The notes: generated from the letters alone by a model not told the origin. Counted from the first letter of the stretch, positions 18,438 through 28,005 are shown. The stretch: DNA of 64,000 nucleotides from Lunatibacter salilacus (GCF_009797935.1 NZ_VOLC01000024.1:42569-106568), one strand, 5' to 3'. Numbers and translations are program-made.

Positions 18438-18977
18438 ATGATTAATCCTTGGCACGATGTAAGTATTGGCGAGCAGTCACCCGAATATGTCACGGGTGTA
18501 ATAGAAATCCCCAAAGGTAGTAAGGGTAAATATGAACTGGATAAGAAAACCGGCATGCTGCTTTTGGATAGAGTGTTGTTTTCGGCCGTCCATTATCCCG
18601 CAAACTACGGGTTTATACCCCAAACCTTTTGCGAAGACCATGACCCCTTGGACATCCTTATCATTTCCCAGATTGACATCCCCTCGATGACGCTTGTAAA
18701 GGCAAAAGTCATAGGTGTGATGCGGATGATTGATGGCGGTGAAGCAGATGACAAAATTATCGCAGTGGCTGCGGATGACCAATCGGTCAACTATATAGAC
18801 AATATCGATGAACTCCCTCCGCACCTGATGAAAGAAACGAGAAGATTTTTTGAAGATTACAAAAAACTTGAAAGCAAAGAAGTGAAAGTGGAAGACTTTT
18901 TGGGAAAGGAGGAAGCTACGAAAATCATCCTAGATGCTGTTAAACTCTATGACCGTACCTTCCGTACCATTAAATAA
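18438..18977 (+). CDS. ppa: Inorganic pyrophosphatase (type I)
   Basis: A 179-residue family I soluble pyrophosphatase, hydrolysing PPi to phosphate and driving biosynthesis forward. Signature residues are seen in [23 protein letters not shown], and the metal-binding DPLDILI, plus DGGEADDKI. Length is normal. It has its own promoter and a strong hairpin terminator just after the stop, so it is monocistronic. Confidence 0.96.
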   Translation: MINPWHDVSIGEQSPEYVTGVIEIPKGSKGKYELDKKTGMLLLDRVLFSAVHYPANYGFIPQTFCEDHDPLDILIISQIDIPSMTLVKAKVIGVMRMIDGGEADDKIIAVAADDQSVNYIDNIDELPPHLMKETRRFFEDYKKLESKEVKVEDFLGKEEATKIILDAVKLYDRTFRTIK

Positions 18978-18983
18978 TTTTAC

Positions 18984-19010
18984 AAAACCCAACAGCATGT
19001 TGGGTTTTGC
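18984..19010 (+). terminator. Terminator of ppa
   Basis: Perfect 12-bp inverted repeat, CAAAACCCAACA (18984-18995) with its complement (18999-19010), and a 3-nt loop. The descending arm ends in TTTTG and the T-rich CATTT follows. It lies 6 nt after the ppa stop codon. Confidence 0.8.
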
Positions 19011-19056
19011 ATTTCCCAGTTTCCAGCTAACCCCATTGGCAACGATTCGGTATTTT

Positions 19057-20112
19057 TTGGAGGTAAAGACTAATCTACTTATCGTAGGATTAATAATGTT
19101 TTCCTTAAGCCTGAAGGCACAGGAGACTGTCGACAAATTACAGGTTTCCGGATACATGGAAGCCTATTATTCCTTTGATGTTAGCAGGCCAGTTTCTCAT
19201 GAGAGACCATCGTTTTTATATAACTTCAAGCGCCATAACGAATTTTCTTTCAACTTGGCACTCGTTCAGTTGGCATATAATTCCGGTAAAACAAGGGCTA
19301 ATGTGGGCGCAATGGCCGGAACCTATGCCCAATACAACTTGGCAGATGAACCGGTGTGGGCACAGTTTGTCTATGAGGCATCCGTCGGTGTACAATTGAT
19401 AGAGCAATTATGGCTGGATGTGGGGATCATGCCCTCTCATATTGGGTTTGAAAGTGCCGTGGGTATGGATTGCTGGCACCTTTCGAGAAGTCTTTTGGCC
19501 GAAAATTCCCCCTATTTCCTCACTGGGGCGAGGTTAACGTATGCGATTAATAACAAATTGGAGGCAACCTTATGGGTTACCAATGGCTGGCAAAACGTAC
19601 AACGTACCCGGGGCCATGAATTGCCTTCATTGGGATTGGGTGTCCAATACAAACCCACTGACGACCTGATTCTGAACTATGCAAATTACTGGGGAAACGA
19701 ATCGCCTCACCCCATCAATATGTACCGTTTTTTCAATAATTTCTATGTGCAAAAATACTCCGACTTGGTAAATATGACCATCGGAGCGGATTTTGGACTG
19801 GAACAACGGGTGTTTAGGCAAGGGTTTAACTACTGGTATGGTGTTACCCTTTCACTACAAAAACCTCTGTCTGATAAATTTACGCTTGCCGGAAGAGCGG
19901 AATATTATTCAGATACCAAAGGTGTAATCCTGGCTGACGCCATGCAAGTATCCGGATTATCCTTAAACCTGGATTACAACCTTACGGAGAAGGCTGTAAT
20001 CCGGGTTGAAGGAAGGCAATTCATCAGTCCTGAACCTATTTTCCAACAGACCTCGGGATGGATGAACAGGGGGAATTTAGCAATCAATACTTCCTTGGCC
20101 GTACGATTTTAG
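19057..20112 (+). CDS. Outer-membrane beta-barrel porin (BBP2/OmpL-like)
   Basis: About 351 residues from a TTG at 19057. That start gives a good signal peptide (EVKTNLLIVGLIMFSLSLKA-Q) and lies beyond the ppa terminator; the reading frame stays open to 18934, inside ppa, so the start is uncertain. The mature part has amphipathic strands throughout (GYMEAYYSFDV, RANVGAMAGTYAQYN, LEATLWVTNGWQNV, LNLDYNLTEKAVIRVEGR) and ends in a strand finishing with Phe (LAVRF), as barrels do. It resembles the putative beta-barrel porin-2 family. Its stop overlaps the end of convergent valS by 4 nt. Confidence 0.8.
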   Translation: MEVKTNLLIVGLIMFSLSLKAQETVDKLQVSGYMEAYYSFDVSRPVSHERPSFLYNFKRHNEFSFNLALVQLAYNSGKTRANVGAMAGTYAQYNLADEPVWAQFVYEASVGVQLIEQLWLDVGIMPSHIGFESAVGMDCWHLSRSLLAENSPYFLTGARLTYAINNKLEATLWVTNGWQNVQRTRGHELPSLGLGVQYKPTDDLILNYANYWGNESPHPINMYRFFNNFYVQKYSDLVNMTIGADFGLEQRVFRQGFNYWYGVTLSLQKPLSDKFTLAGRAEYYSDTKGVILADAMQVSGLSLNLDYNLTEKAVIRVEGRQFISPEPIFQQTSGWMNRGNLAINTSLAVRF

Positions 20113-22739
20113 CTTAATTTCTCAAGACTTTCTTCCAAGATCTTTAATTTGGATTCTGCATCTGCTTGCTTTTGCTGTTCTTTTTCCACAACATCGGCAG
20201 GAGCACTTGCTACAAAACGTTCATTTCCTAGTTTCTTCATTACAGATTGAAGAAAGCCTTTGGTATAGTTTATCTCCTGTACAAGATTCTCTTTTTCTTC
20301 AGCCACATTTATTTTTTCCGATATTGGGATAAAGCATTCGTCAGATTTAACAACGAAACTTACGGCCTGTTCCACCTGCTCCCCAAAGGAAACAGAAGAT
20401 AGATTGGCAAGTTTCACCAATATCCCTTCAAAGGATTCATAAAGGTCAGTGCGTTTTGTTTTGACAGTAAGTGCTAATGCTTCTTTGGGTGAAATACCCT
20501 TTGAGGCTCTGATGTTTCTAACCTGGGAAATCACATCAAATATGTGTTGGGCATCTTCAATCACTTTATTTTCAAAGGAAGTCATTGTTGGCCATGCGGA
20601 TACGATAAGAGCCTCCTTACTTTCCCGTTCCTTGATTTGATGCCACAGCTCCTCAGAGATAAATGGCATAAAAGGGTGTAAAATCTTCAAGATATTCTCA
20701 AAATAAACCAAGGTATGCTCGTAGGTTTCCCGGTCAATCGGAGCTTGATAGGCTGGCTTGATCATCTCAAGGTACCAAGAACAGAAATCGTCCCATACAA
20801 GTTTATAAGTACTCATAAGTGCGTCCGAAATTCTAAACTTCACGAAGTGGTCTTCGATTTCTGCCAGAGTCTGTTGAAATCTGTTGCCAAACCAGTGAAT
20901 GGAGGCCTTGTTTTCATTAGGCATTTCGCTTTCACTGATTTCCCATCCGCTGATCAGTCGGTAGGCATTCCAGATTTTATTGCTGAAATTCCGGCCTTGT
21001 TCCACAAGTTTTTCATCAAAGGGCAGATCATTGCCCGCTGGTGAGCTGAATAGCATACCCGTCCGTACCCCGTCCGCTCCAAAGTTTTTGATAAGTTCAA
21101 GGGGGTCAGGAGAATTTCCCAGGGATTTGGACATCTTCCTACCTAACTTATCCCGAACTATACCGGTGAGGTAGACATTTTTAAATGGCTTTTCCCCGGT
21201 ATATTCATAGCCGGCAATAATCATTCTGGCGACCCAGAAGAAGAGAATTTCAGGGGCAGTTACCAGATCGTTGGTCGGATAATAATAGCTGAGATCTTGA
21301 TTTTTCTTACCTGTTTCGAAAAAATCAGCGTCAAAAACCGAAATAGGCCACAACCAGGAAGAAAACCATGTATCCAGCACGTCATCGTCCTGTCTTAAAT
21401 CTTCTGCAGTGAACGTTGTGTCGAAGCTGGCATTGGCCAGTTTTACTGCTTCCTCCATGCTTTTCGCTACTACATATTCTCCGTTGGGGAGGTAATAGGC
21501 GGGAATTCGATGACCCCACCACAACTGTCTGGAAATACACCAATCCCTGACGTTTTCCATCCAGCTTCTATACATGTTTTTAAACTTGGGAGGGAACAGT
21601 TTGATGCTGTCATCCATTACAGCGGCCAAAGCAGGCTTAGTAATATCTGTCATCTGAAGAAACCATTGCATGGAAAGCCTGGGCTCTATGACTGCATCCG
21701 TTCTTTCTGAGTGACCCACATTGGAAGAATAGCTTTCCTCTTTGGCCAACTGGTTAGCCTCCTTCAGTAGTTTGGCAATTTTTTTACGGGCAACAAACCT
21801 GTCTTCTCCGACCAGTATTTGGGCTTTTTCGTTTAACGTCCCGTCATCGTTGAGAATATCGATAACTTCCAGCTTATGCCGGAGGCCAATTTCATAGTCA
21901 TTGATGTCGTGGGCCGGTGTGATTTTTAGGCAACCTGTCCCAAATTCTCTGTCCACATAGTCGTCCTCAATAATTGGGATGGCTCTATTGATTAAAGGAA
22001 TTAATGCTTTTTTGCCCTTTAAATGGCTGAATCTATCATCCTCGGGATGAATACAAATGGCCACATCGGCCATAATTGTTTCTGGCCGGGTGGTAGCGAT
22101 CGTCAAGAATTCCTCGCTGTCTTCAATGGCATACTGGATATAATACAATTTGGAAGGGATTTCCTTGACGATTACTTCATCATCGGAAAGTGCTGTTCTC
22201 CCTTGGGGATCCCAATTCACCATACGTATACCCCTATAGATCTTTCCCTTGTTATGAAGATCAACAAAAACACTGATGACGGCGCGGCTCAGGTCTTCAT
22301 CCATGGTGAATTTAGTTCTGTCCCAATCGCAGGATGCCCCTAACTTTTTTAGTTGCTCCAAGATGATCCCCCCGTATTTTTCCTTCCATTCCCAAGCATG
22401 GGATAAAAACTCCTCACGTGTCAGGCTTTTTTTGTCTATTCCCTTTTCTTTGAGCATGGCCACCACTTTAGCTTCTGTGGCAATGGATGCATGATCTGTC
22501 CCGGGCACCCAGCAGGCATTTTTTCCTTCCATTCTTGCCTTACGAATCAGGATGTCCTGAATGGTGTTGTTCAGCATATGCCCCATATGAAGTACCCCGG
22601 TGACATTAGGTGGAGGGATTACGATGGAAAATGGTTCTTTGTTATGATCTACCTTTGACTGGAATAACTGATGATCCATCCAGTATTGGTACCATTTTGA
22701 TTCAGAAGTACTTGGGTTATATTTAGATGCTAAAGACAT
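20109..22739 (-). CDS. valS: Valine-tRNA ligase
   Basis: An 876-residue class I aminoacyl-tRNA synthetase. The HIGH signature appears as HMGH (51-54) after PPPNVTGVL, and KMSKS around residue 535 in GRKMSKSLGNSPDPL. Between them is the editing domain (TTRPETIMADVAI). An anticodon-binding helical domain and a C-terminal coiled coil (final ~60 residues, QKQADAESKLKILEESLEK) complete the family architecture. ValS charges tRNA-Val and clears Thr mischarging. Confidence 0.97.
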   Translation of the reverse strand: MSLASKYNPSTSESKWYQYWMDHQLFQSKVDHNKEPFSIVIPPPNVTGVLHMGHMLNNTIQDILIRKARMEGKNACWVPGTDHASIATEAKVVAMLKEKGIDKKSLTREEFLSHAWEWKEKYGGIILEQLKKLGASCDWDRTKFTMDEDLSRAVISVFVDLHNKGKIYRGIRMVNWDPQGRTALSDDEVIVKEIPSKLYYIQYAIEDSEEFLTIATTRPETIMADVAICIHPEDDRFSHLKGKKALIPLINRAIPIIEDDYVDREFGTGCLKITPAHDINDYEIGLRHKLEVIDILNDDGTLNEKAQILVGEDRFVARKKIAKLLKEANQLAKEESYSSNVGHSERTDAVIEPRLSMQWFLQMTDITKPALAAVMDDSIKLFPPKFKNMYRSWMENVRDWCISRQLWWGHRIPAYYLPNGEYVVAKSMEEAVKLANASFDTTFTAEDLRQDDDVLDTWFSSWLWPISVFDADFFETGKKNQDLSYYYPTNDLVTAPEILFFWVARMIIAGYEYTGEKPFKNVYLTGIVRDKLGRKMSKSLGNSPDPLELIKNFGADGVRTGMLFSSPAGNDLPFDEKLVEQGRNFSNKIWNAYRLISGWEISESEMPNENKASIHWFGNRFQQTLAEIEDHFVKFRISDALMSTYKLVWDDFCSWYLEMIKPAYQAPIDRETYEHTLVYFENILKILHPFMPFISEELWHQIKERESKEALIVSAWPTMTSFENKVIEDAQHIFDVISQVRNIRASKGISPKEALALTVKTKRTDLYESFEGILVKLANLSSVSFGEQVEQAVSFVVKSDECFIPISEKINVAEEKENLVQEINYTKGFLQSVMKKLGNERFVASAPADVVEKEQQKQADAESKLKILEESLEKLS

Positions 22740-23171
22740 ACGTGTTAGATTGCTTGAACCGCAAAATTAACATAATTATTTTTTAACAATCGAAATTCCC
22801 TGTGATTAAGCGATAAAAACGGGACCTTTACAAATCAACACATCAATGCGCAAGATTTGGAAACTACTGAGTGAAGGGTGGATTTAAGATGAGCTCGCAA
22901 AATTGAGCTTAAATATGAAATTTTCAAGGGTTTAGAATTTCTACCCCTTGGCGTATTTGCTGTTTTTGAACCTTGCTAGTGCGTTGCTGTTTATGATCGG
23001 ATTGCCAGACACCTTACCTGTAACATGCTTTGCTCTTTATCATATTTTTGAATCAAACACCAGAGATGTATTCGTCGAGGAGGTAGAAGTGATCAAATCG
23101 GATTAGATAAAGGGGGCGGTGTATTATGAAAATCGTTACTTTTGGAACAAGAAGCATAACTATATTGTAAG
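22740..23171 (+). other. Intergenic region with a possible gene remnant
   Basis: 432 nt between valS and the AraC-type gene. From ATG 22993 one frame reads 37 codons to a TAG at 23104-23106 (…RDVFVEEVEVIKSD), and the same frame continues open to 23184 (IKGAVYYENRYFWNKKHNY…). This looks like a short protein interrupted by a stop, but I do not recognise a family. No RNA gene, hairpin terminator or repeat is evident. Confidence 0.25.
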
Positions 23172-24278
23172 GTGTATGAGATAGTCACAATTGTCGGGGT
23201 GGTTCAGTCCCTCTTTGGAATGGTTATTTTTTTAACCAAAAGACCTACCCATACCAGTTTTTTATTTTTATCGGCATGGTTTGCCGTGATTGCAATTTTC
23301 TTAGGCTCTTTTCTTTTGCCTTTTGAAGTTGTGGACTACTTTAAACCCGGCATATTCCCAATGTTATTTCTTTTGGGTCCCTTACTTTATTTTTATGTAA
23401 GTTCTCTTACAGTGGAGGATTTCAAACCAAATTTCAAGCATCTATTTCATCTAATACCAATGGCTGTTATATCCATTCACCGTTCTACCACGTCGGTGGT
23501 TCCAATAATGAGTGCGTCGGAAGATCCACTTTTTATTTACAATAAAGTGTATTACTTTTTATTTGTTCTCAGCCTAATTTTTTATTGGTTTATAAGTCTT
23601 ATACTTATCCTTAAGTTCCGCAAGAAGATCCCCCTACACTTCTCCAATTATACCCGAAACAACTCACTTACCTGGCTCCTTTTTGTCTTAACATTTTTCC
23701 TTTTATTCTTCATGGTTGATTTTGTGCGGCAATTTATTCGAATCGCATGGGACATTGAACTAGCAAGTTTTTCCCTGCTTCCTTTAAATCTGGCAGCATT
23801 TGTATTTATCATGATATTTTTTGGGATCAATCAATCGGTTATTTATCGGCCAATGAATCGAAAATTGGAGTCCGATATTCAGGATGAGAATACGGAGAGT
23901 TCAGAACCCAAATATAACCGCTCCGCCATCCAGGAAGATGAAGTAAAAGTCTTGAATGAAGATATTGTCACCTATTTAAGAAATAAAAAACCATACCTTA
24001 ACCCCGATTTTAATCTTGATATGATGGCAGCGGACTTGGAAATTTCAAGACATAAGTTGTCGCAATTGATAAATACCGGACAGAATAAGAATTTTCACAG
24101 GCTTATTAACGAATATCGGATTAAAGAAGTGAAAGAAAAGATTGTAGACCCGACTTACGGACATTTTTCAGTGTTGGGGATTGCTTTCGAATGTGGTTTC
24201 AATTCTAAATCGGCCTTCAACAGAATATTCAAGGAAGAAACGGGATTAACTCCAAGTGAGTACAAGAGAACCGTTTGA
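23172..24278 (+). CDS. Membrane-bound AraC-family transcriptional regulator
   Basis: A 368-residue protein from a GTG start. The N-terminal ~230 residues hold seven or so hydrophobic helices (IVTIVGVVQSLFGMVIFL, FLFLSAWFAVIAIFLGSFLL, and others). The C-terminal ~100 residues form an AraC HTH pair: LDMMAADLEISRHKLSQLIN (first helix-turn-helix) and FSVLGIAFECGFNSKSAFNRIFKEETGLTPSEYKR, the classic AraC signature. Such 7TM-AraC fusions are common in Bacteroidota and probably sense a membrane or extracellular signal. It precedes the GH3 gene but is separated by a terminator. Target genes unknown. Confidence 0.88.
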   Translation: MYEIVTIVGVVQSLFGMVIFLTKRPTHTSFLFLSAWFAVIAIFLGSFLLPFEVVDYFKPGIFPMLFLLGPLLYFYVSSLTVEDFKPNFKHLFHLIPMAVISIHRSTTSVVPIMSASEDPLFIYNKVYYFLFVLSLIFYWFISLILILKFRKKIPLHFSNYTRNNSLTWLLFVLTFFLLFFMVDFVRQFIRIAWDIELASFSLLPLNLAAFVFIMIFFGINQSVIYRPMNRKLESDIQDENTESSEPKYNRSAIQEDEVKVLNEDIVTYLRNKKPYLNPDFNLDMMAADLEISRHKLSQLINTGQNKNFHRLINEYRIKEVKEKIVDPTYGHFSVLGIAFECGFNSKSAFNRIFKEETGLTPSEYKRTV

Positions 24279-24291
24279 TCCCCATAATCCG

Positions 24292-24361
24292 AAAACCTTC
24301 CAGGTTTCGTTGATAATCAGCTAGGTAGTCAAATTACATGGGTGAAACTTGGAAGGTTTTT
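24292..24361 (+). terminator. Terminator of the AraC-type gene
   Basis: A 17-bp stem (24292-24308 with 24344-24360, one G-T wobble) enclosing a 35-nt loop; the descending arm ends in a run of five T. It lies 14 nt after the stop codon. Confidence 0.7.
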
Positions 24362-24560
24362 CTTCAAAATAATCACCTGGTTACAGGAAAGTACTGCGGA
24401 TTTCAGGAACTGTTTGATCCATAAAGTGGTGCCAATTTATCAGTTGGGACATCGATGTAAGTTATTTCCTATAGATTTGAATATGACTTTTCAACAAGAG
24501 GAAAAGTTGAGAGGTCCCTCTTTTGGCATCACCAAATAATTTATCTTATAAACTCATAAT

Positions 24561-26648
24561 ATGAAGAAATCAGATTTCCCCTTACTTCCAAAGCAATTAA
24601 AATGGTCTGTTTTTATGCTGGATAAAGTAACAATGATTCTCCCCGTCATTTTATTGGTGGCTGCCATCTATTCTTGCGGAGAACAAAACAGTTATGAACA
24701 ACCTGAGTTGGGCTACCGGTCAGCTGAACTTATGGAGATAGATGGATTACAGTTTAAGGACCTGAACAAAAATGGTCAGCTCGATAGGTATGAGGATTGG
24801 AGAATCACACCCGAGGAAAGAAGTGAAGACTTGCTTTCCCAGATGTCGTTAGAGCAGAAAGCAGGCTTTATGATGATCAACTCCCTCAGTATGCTTGGTA
24901 GCAGAAAAGCGGAAGCCTCCGGAGGTCAATTCGTGGCAAGTGACCTCGAAGAAGGACAAGTAAAGGAAGACCGATCTGAACAGGCCAACCGGCCAAATTT
25001 TATCGGCGGGATGAACACGGTGACGAGTTCATCGCAGATGGTAAAGGAATTTAATAACAGACATTTCATTCTCAGGTCCAATGAAAGTGCACGGATTATA
25101 TCCGAATGGAATAATAAGCTTCAGGAACTTTGCGAAAGTGAGCCCCTAGGGATCCCGGCAATTATCACTTCCAATCCCCGAAACCATATTACTTCCAACG
25201 CCTCCGTGGGAACAGCTTTGGATGCTACAATTTTTACGGCTTGGCCTGGTGAACTGGGCCTTTCGGCTACTCGGGACCTTTCTCTGATAAGGGATTTTGC
25301 CGATTTTTCCCGTCAGGAGTGGCATGCTGCTGGCATCAGAAAGGGGTATATGTATATGGCTGATTTGGCCACGGAACCCAGGTGGTCAAGAGTAAATGGC
25401 ACGTTTGGTGAAGATCCCGAGTGGGTTGCTGAAATTATCAAGGAGATTGTTCTTGGCTTTCAGGGTGAAAAATTGGGCCCGACATCCATTGCTTTGACTA
25501 TGAAGCATTTTCCGGGCGGTGGATCGGGTAAAGGCGGCCAAGACTCCCACTTTGATTGGGGTAAGGAGCAAGTGTTTCCGGGAGGCAGGTTTTATGAAAA
25601 TTTATTACCGTTCCGGGCTGCGATAGATGTTGGAGCTTCCGCCATTATGCCCTACTATTCCATGCCCGTAGGCACCGAATTTGAGGAAGTGGGGTATGCG
25701 TACAACAAAGGTGCACTTACGGATTTGCTTCGTGGTGACTTGGGTTTCAAGGGGATCATAAATACAGACACCGGACCACTTACACGCATGGTTTGGGGAG
25801 TAGAGGACCTCAGCCTTTCAGAAAGGTATAAAAAGGCAGTTGAGGCGGGGTCGAATATTATCTCCGGGGTTTCGAATCCCGCAGATCTTATTGAAGTCGT
25901 TAATAATGGCATGTTAGCCATGGACCACATAGATAATTCAGTGATGCTTCTTCTAAAAGAAAAGTTTGCACTGGGATTATTTGAAAACCCCTACAGTGAT
26001 CCGGATGTGTCAGAGAAGCTGGTAGGTGGAGAGGACTTTCGCGAAAAAGCGGCCCTTGCGTTAAGGAAGTCCATCGTTTTATTGAGAAATGAAAATAGTG
26101 CCCTTCCTCTAAAGCCAAGTACAAAGGTTTACTTTGAAACCCTCAAAGCACCAGGTAGGGGAGAACAGGCGAGCCAGCGAAAAGTTTTGACAGAAAACGA
26201 CGCCAACTATAATTTGGTATTTGTGGACTCTCCATCAGATGCTGATATTGCCATACAGTGGGTGATTCCTTCCAGCTCCCTTTTTAATTCTGAGGGGGCG
26301 CCCATATCCATTTCCCTTTCGAAATCTTCAATAAACGTTGACCAAATAAATGAGATAGCTGCAAGTGTGCCCACCATTTTAGTAGTAGACTATACGAATC
26401 CTTGGGTAATTGATGAGGTTTTTAACGATGCCGAGAAGGGTAATATAAAGGGTGTTCTTGCGACCTTTGGCACTACACCTGAGGCTTTGCTCGATGTGCT
26501 CACGGGAAAATTTAATCCACAGGGTAAAATGCCGTTTTCGACTCCTGTTTCCGATCAGGCGGTGGAAAACAATTTGGAAGATGTCCCCGGTTACCTGGAA
26601 GGAGATGGCTATGCCTTGTTTAATTATAGGGAAGGGTTGAGTTATTAG
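24561..26648 (+). CDS. Glycoside hydrolase family 3 lipoprotein
   Basis: A 695-residue GH3 protein, probably a beta-glucosidase or similar exo-glycosidase. The signal sequence ends IYSCG (lipidated Cys39), so it is likely anchored in the outer membrane. An internal ATG (residue 20) would give a more usual n-region. The N-terminal motif DLNKNGQLDRYEDWR precedes the TIM-like barrel; KHFPGG (K315, H316) and the nucleophile candidate D403 in IINTDTGP are present. The second GH3 domain contains KSIVLLRNE. The protein ends at YREGLSY, where most GH3 enzymes continue into a fibronectin type III domain. Substrate unknown. Confidence 0.88.
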   Translation: MKKSDFPLLPKQLKWSVFMLDKVTMILPVILLVAAIYSCGEQNSYEQPELGYRSAELMEIDGLQFKDLNKNGQLDRYEDWRITPEERSEDLLSQMSLEQKAGFMMINSLSMLGSRKAEASGGQFVASDLEEGQVKEDRSEQANRPNFIGGMNTVTSSSQMVKEFNNRHFILRSNESARIISEWNNKLQELCESEPLGIPAIITSNPRNHITSNASVGTALDATIFTAWPGELGLSATRDLSLIRDFADFSRQEWHAAGIRKGYMYMADLATEPRWSRVNGTFGEDPEWVAEIIKEIVLGFQGEKLGPTSIALTMKHFPGGGSGKGGQDSHFDWGKEQVFPGGRFYENLLPFRAAIDVGASAIMPYYSMPVGTEFEEVGYAYNKGALTDLLRGDLGFKGIINTDTGPLTRMVWGVEDLSLSERYKKAVEAGSNIISGVSNPADLIEVVNNGMLAMDHIDNSVMLLLKEKFALGLFENPYSDPDVSEKLVGGEDFREKAALALRKSIVLLRNENSALPLKPSTKVYFETLKAPGRGEQASQRKVLTENDANYNLVFVDSPSDADIAIQWVIPSSSLFNSEGAPISISLSKSSINVDQINEIAASVPTILVVDYTNPWVIDEVFNDAEKGNIKGVLATFGTTPEALLDVLTGKFNPQGKMPFSTPVSDQAVENNLEDVPGYLEGDGYALFNYREGLSY

Positions 26649-26776
26649 ATCGAAGAAAATAGTCAATTAAATTATCCGATTGACTTTAGAAAGCAAAAAT
26701 GGGAAGCTATGAATACGCTTCCCATACTGTTGTTTAGTTCCAAGTGATTGCCATTCAGAGGCTCGGGAAAAGAATA

Positions 26777-26960
26777 TGGCTAAAGCCAAAAAAGAGTTTG
26801 TTGAAATCCATATGCCTCCAGCTGAAGCAGGAGGCAATTGATTTGCTAAAATCAATCTACATCCCACCTGATAAAAATCCTAATGTTTGCCGAAATTCAA
26901 TAGGAATGCGGCTTTAGCCCATTCATTAAATTTCGACCATCTATCCGGCTTTAGCCAAAC
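26777..26960. repeat. Left copy of ~185-bp palindrome-bearing direct repeat
   Basis: Contains TGGCT-AA-AGCCA (26777-26788), GCCTCC…GGAGGC (26814-26835), and two copies of GGCTTTAGCC (26910-26919, 26947-26956). The same elements recur in the same order and at nearly the same offsets at 27509-27692, on the other side of the transposase remnant. This is the pattern of REP/BIME-type palindromes mobilised by REP-associated transposases. Confidence 0.7.
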
Positions 26961-27065
26961 AATCGAAGCACAAAAGCAGATTATTTTATTTGAATACACG
27001 GTTCTGTACATTAATATTTTGCAGATATTTTATTAAATTTGACAATACCCTCATCAATTTTTAAA

Positions 27066-27507
27066 ATGCCATTTGTTAAGGTTTACATACATTTTATTTG
27101 GAGTACCAAAAATAGGATGCCTTTTCTTGATTCAACAGAATTGAGAACAAAAGTTTGGAACCATATAAGGGAAAAATGCAAAGAAGAAAGAAATTTATAT
27201 CGACCATATCAATGGATATTCTCTTCATTGCCACTGTTTGATTTCACTTGGAACTAATCAAACGATAGAAAAAATGATGCTATTGATCAAGGGGGAATCA
27301 TCTTTTTGGATCAACAAAAACAAGCTTACCGTCCAGAAATTTGAATGGCAGGATGAATATTTTGCGGTTTCCGTTTCTGAATCAATGCTTGATAGGGTTA
27401 GAAAATATATCCGAAACCAAGAGGCACATCGTAAGCGAAAAACATTTCAGGAAGAGTATGATGAGTTAATTGCCAAATATGGCTTCAAAAGATTCGATGA
27501 CAAATGA
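27066..27507 (+). pseudogene. REP-associated tyrosine (IS200-like) transposase, frameshifted
   Basis: The first frame (from ATG 27066) encodes MPFVKVYIHFIWSTKNRMPF, the beginning of a Y1/TnpA_REP transposase. At the AT run 27195-27201 the match jumps to the next frame, which reads YIDHINGYSLHCHCLISLG (the HUH motif), LIKGESSFWINKNKL, EWQDEYFAVSVS, and the catalytic Tyr helix VRKYIRNQEAH. The shift is explained by loss of two bases from an AT repeat. Restored length would be ~148 residues, full size for the family. The protein is inactive unless frameshifting restores it. It is flanked by matching direct repeats. Confidence 0.88.
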
Positions 27508-27508
27508 T

Positions 27509-27692
27509 TGGCTAATGCCAAAAAAGGAGTTTATGGAAATCCTTGGTCCTCCAGCTAAAGCAGGAGGCAATTGAGGGAATGGGAAATGGCAATAGACTAT
27601 TCAAAAAAATACTGGATTCAAAACTCAATTGGAATTTGGCTTTAGCCCAATCACTAAAAATCGGCCAAAAACCATCCGGATTCAGCCAAAAT
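27509..27692. repeat. Right copy of ~185-bp palindrome-bearing direct repeat
   Basis: Diverged copy of 26777-26960: TTGGCTAATGCCA (27508-27520), TCCTCC…GGAGG (27547-27567), GGCTTTAGCC (27638-27647) and GGATTCAGCC (27678-27687). It begins immediately after the transposase stop codon. Confidence 0.7.
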
Positions 27693-27718
27693 TAGATGCA
27701 CGGAATTAAATTATTTCT

Positions 27719-27797
27719 TACCTTTACTATTCGTAAATAAATCTTCACTCTTTGCTTGCAGCAATAACCCCCAGGTGCGTGAACCTGGGGTTTTTTT
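27719..27797 (+). ncRNA. Possible small RNA or orphan promoter-terminator unit
   Basis: A -7-like box TACCTTTA (27719-27726) is followed ~43 nt later by a strong intrinsic terminator: stem CCCCAGGT (27769-27776) with ACCTGGGG (27783-27790), then seven T. No gene lies in between, so the unit would give a ~65-nt RNA. The upstream gene is the decayed transposase, so the terminator has no obvious protein-coding client. Confidence 0.3.
27769..27797 (+). terminator. Strong intrinsic terminator
   Basis: 8-bp GC-rich stem, 6-nt loop and a T7 tail. It insulates the amidotransferase gene downstream from anything transcribed across the repeat region. Confidence 0.85.
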
Positions 27798-27971
27798 GTT
27801 TTGGGTTCGGCTTTCCATTTTGAGCATTCCCTCCCTAAAATTGATTATAGCCCTATTAAAAAATTTCATCTTATAGATTTAAAAAAAAAATTATCCATTC
27901 TGTCCAAGAAGGTTTGATTTTTGTATTAAGGTTTGCAATCTTTTACTAGAATTTAATTCTAAAAAAAGGCT

Positions 27972-27979
27972 TACCTTTG
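27972..27979 (+). promoter_or_regulatory. -7 box (TACCTTTG) for the PurF-type gene
   Basis: Exact TAnnTTTG match, identical to rRNA promoter P3. It predicts a start near 27985 and a ~20-nt leader before ATG 28006. No TTG is present at the expected -33 spacing. Position 27798-27971 is otherwise A/T rich with no gene. Confidence 0.45.
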
Positions 27980-28005
27980 TCCCATATTTACTTCGTGCAA
28001 AAGCT

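Noticed and set aside
18934..19056. Extended start of the porin inside ppa
   Set aside because: The ppa terminator lies within the extension, and the signal peptide starts only after 19057.
24342..24539. A 65-codon frame after the AraC-type gene
   Set aside because: Its GTG start sits in the descending arm of the terminator hairpin; no family resemblance, no promoter.
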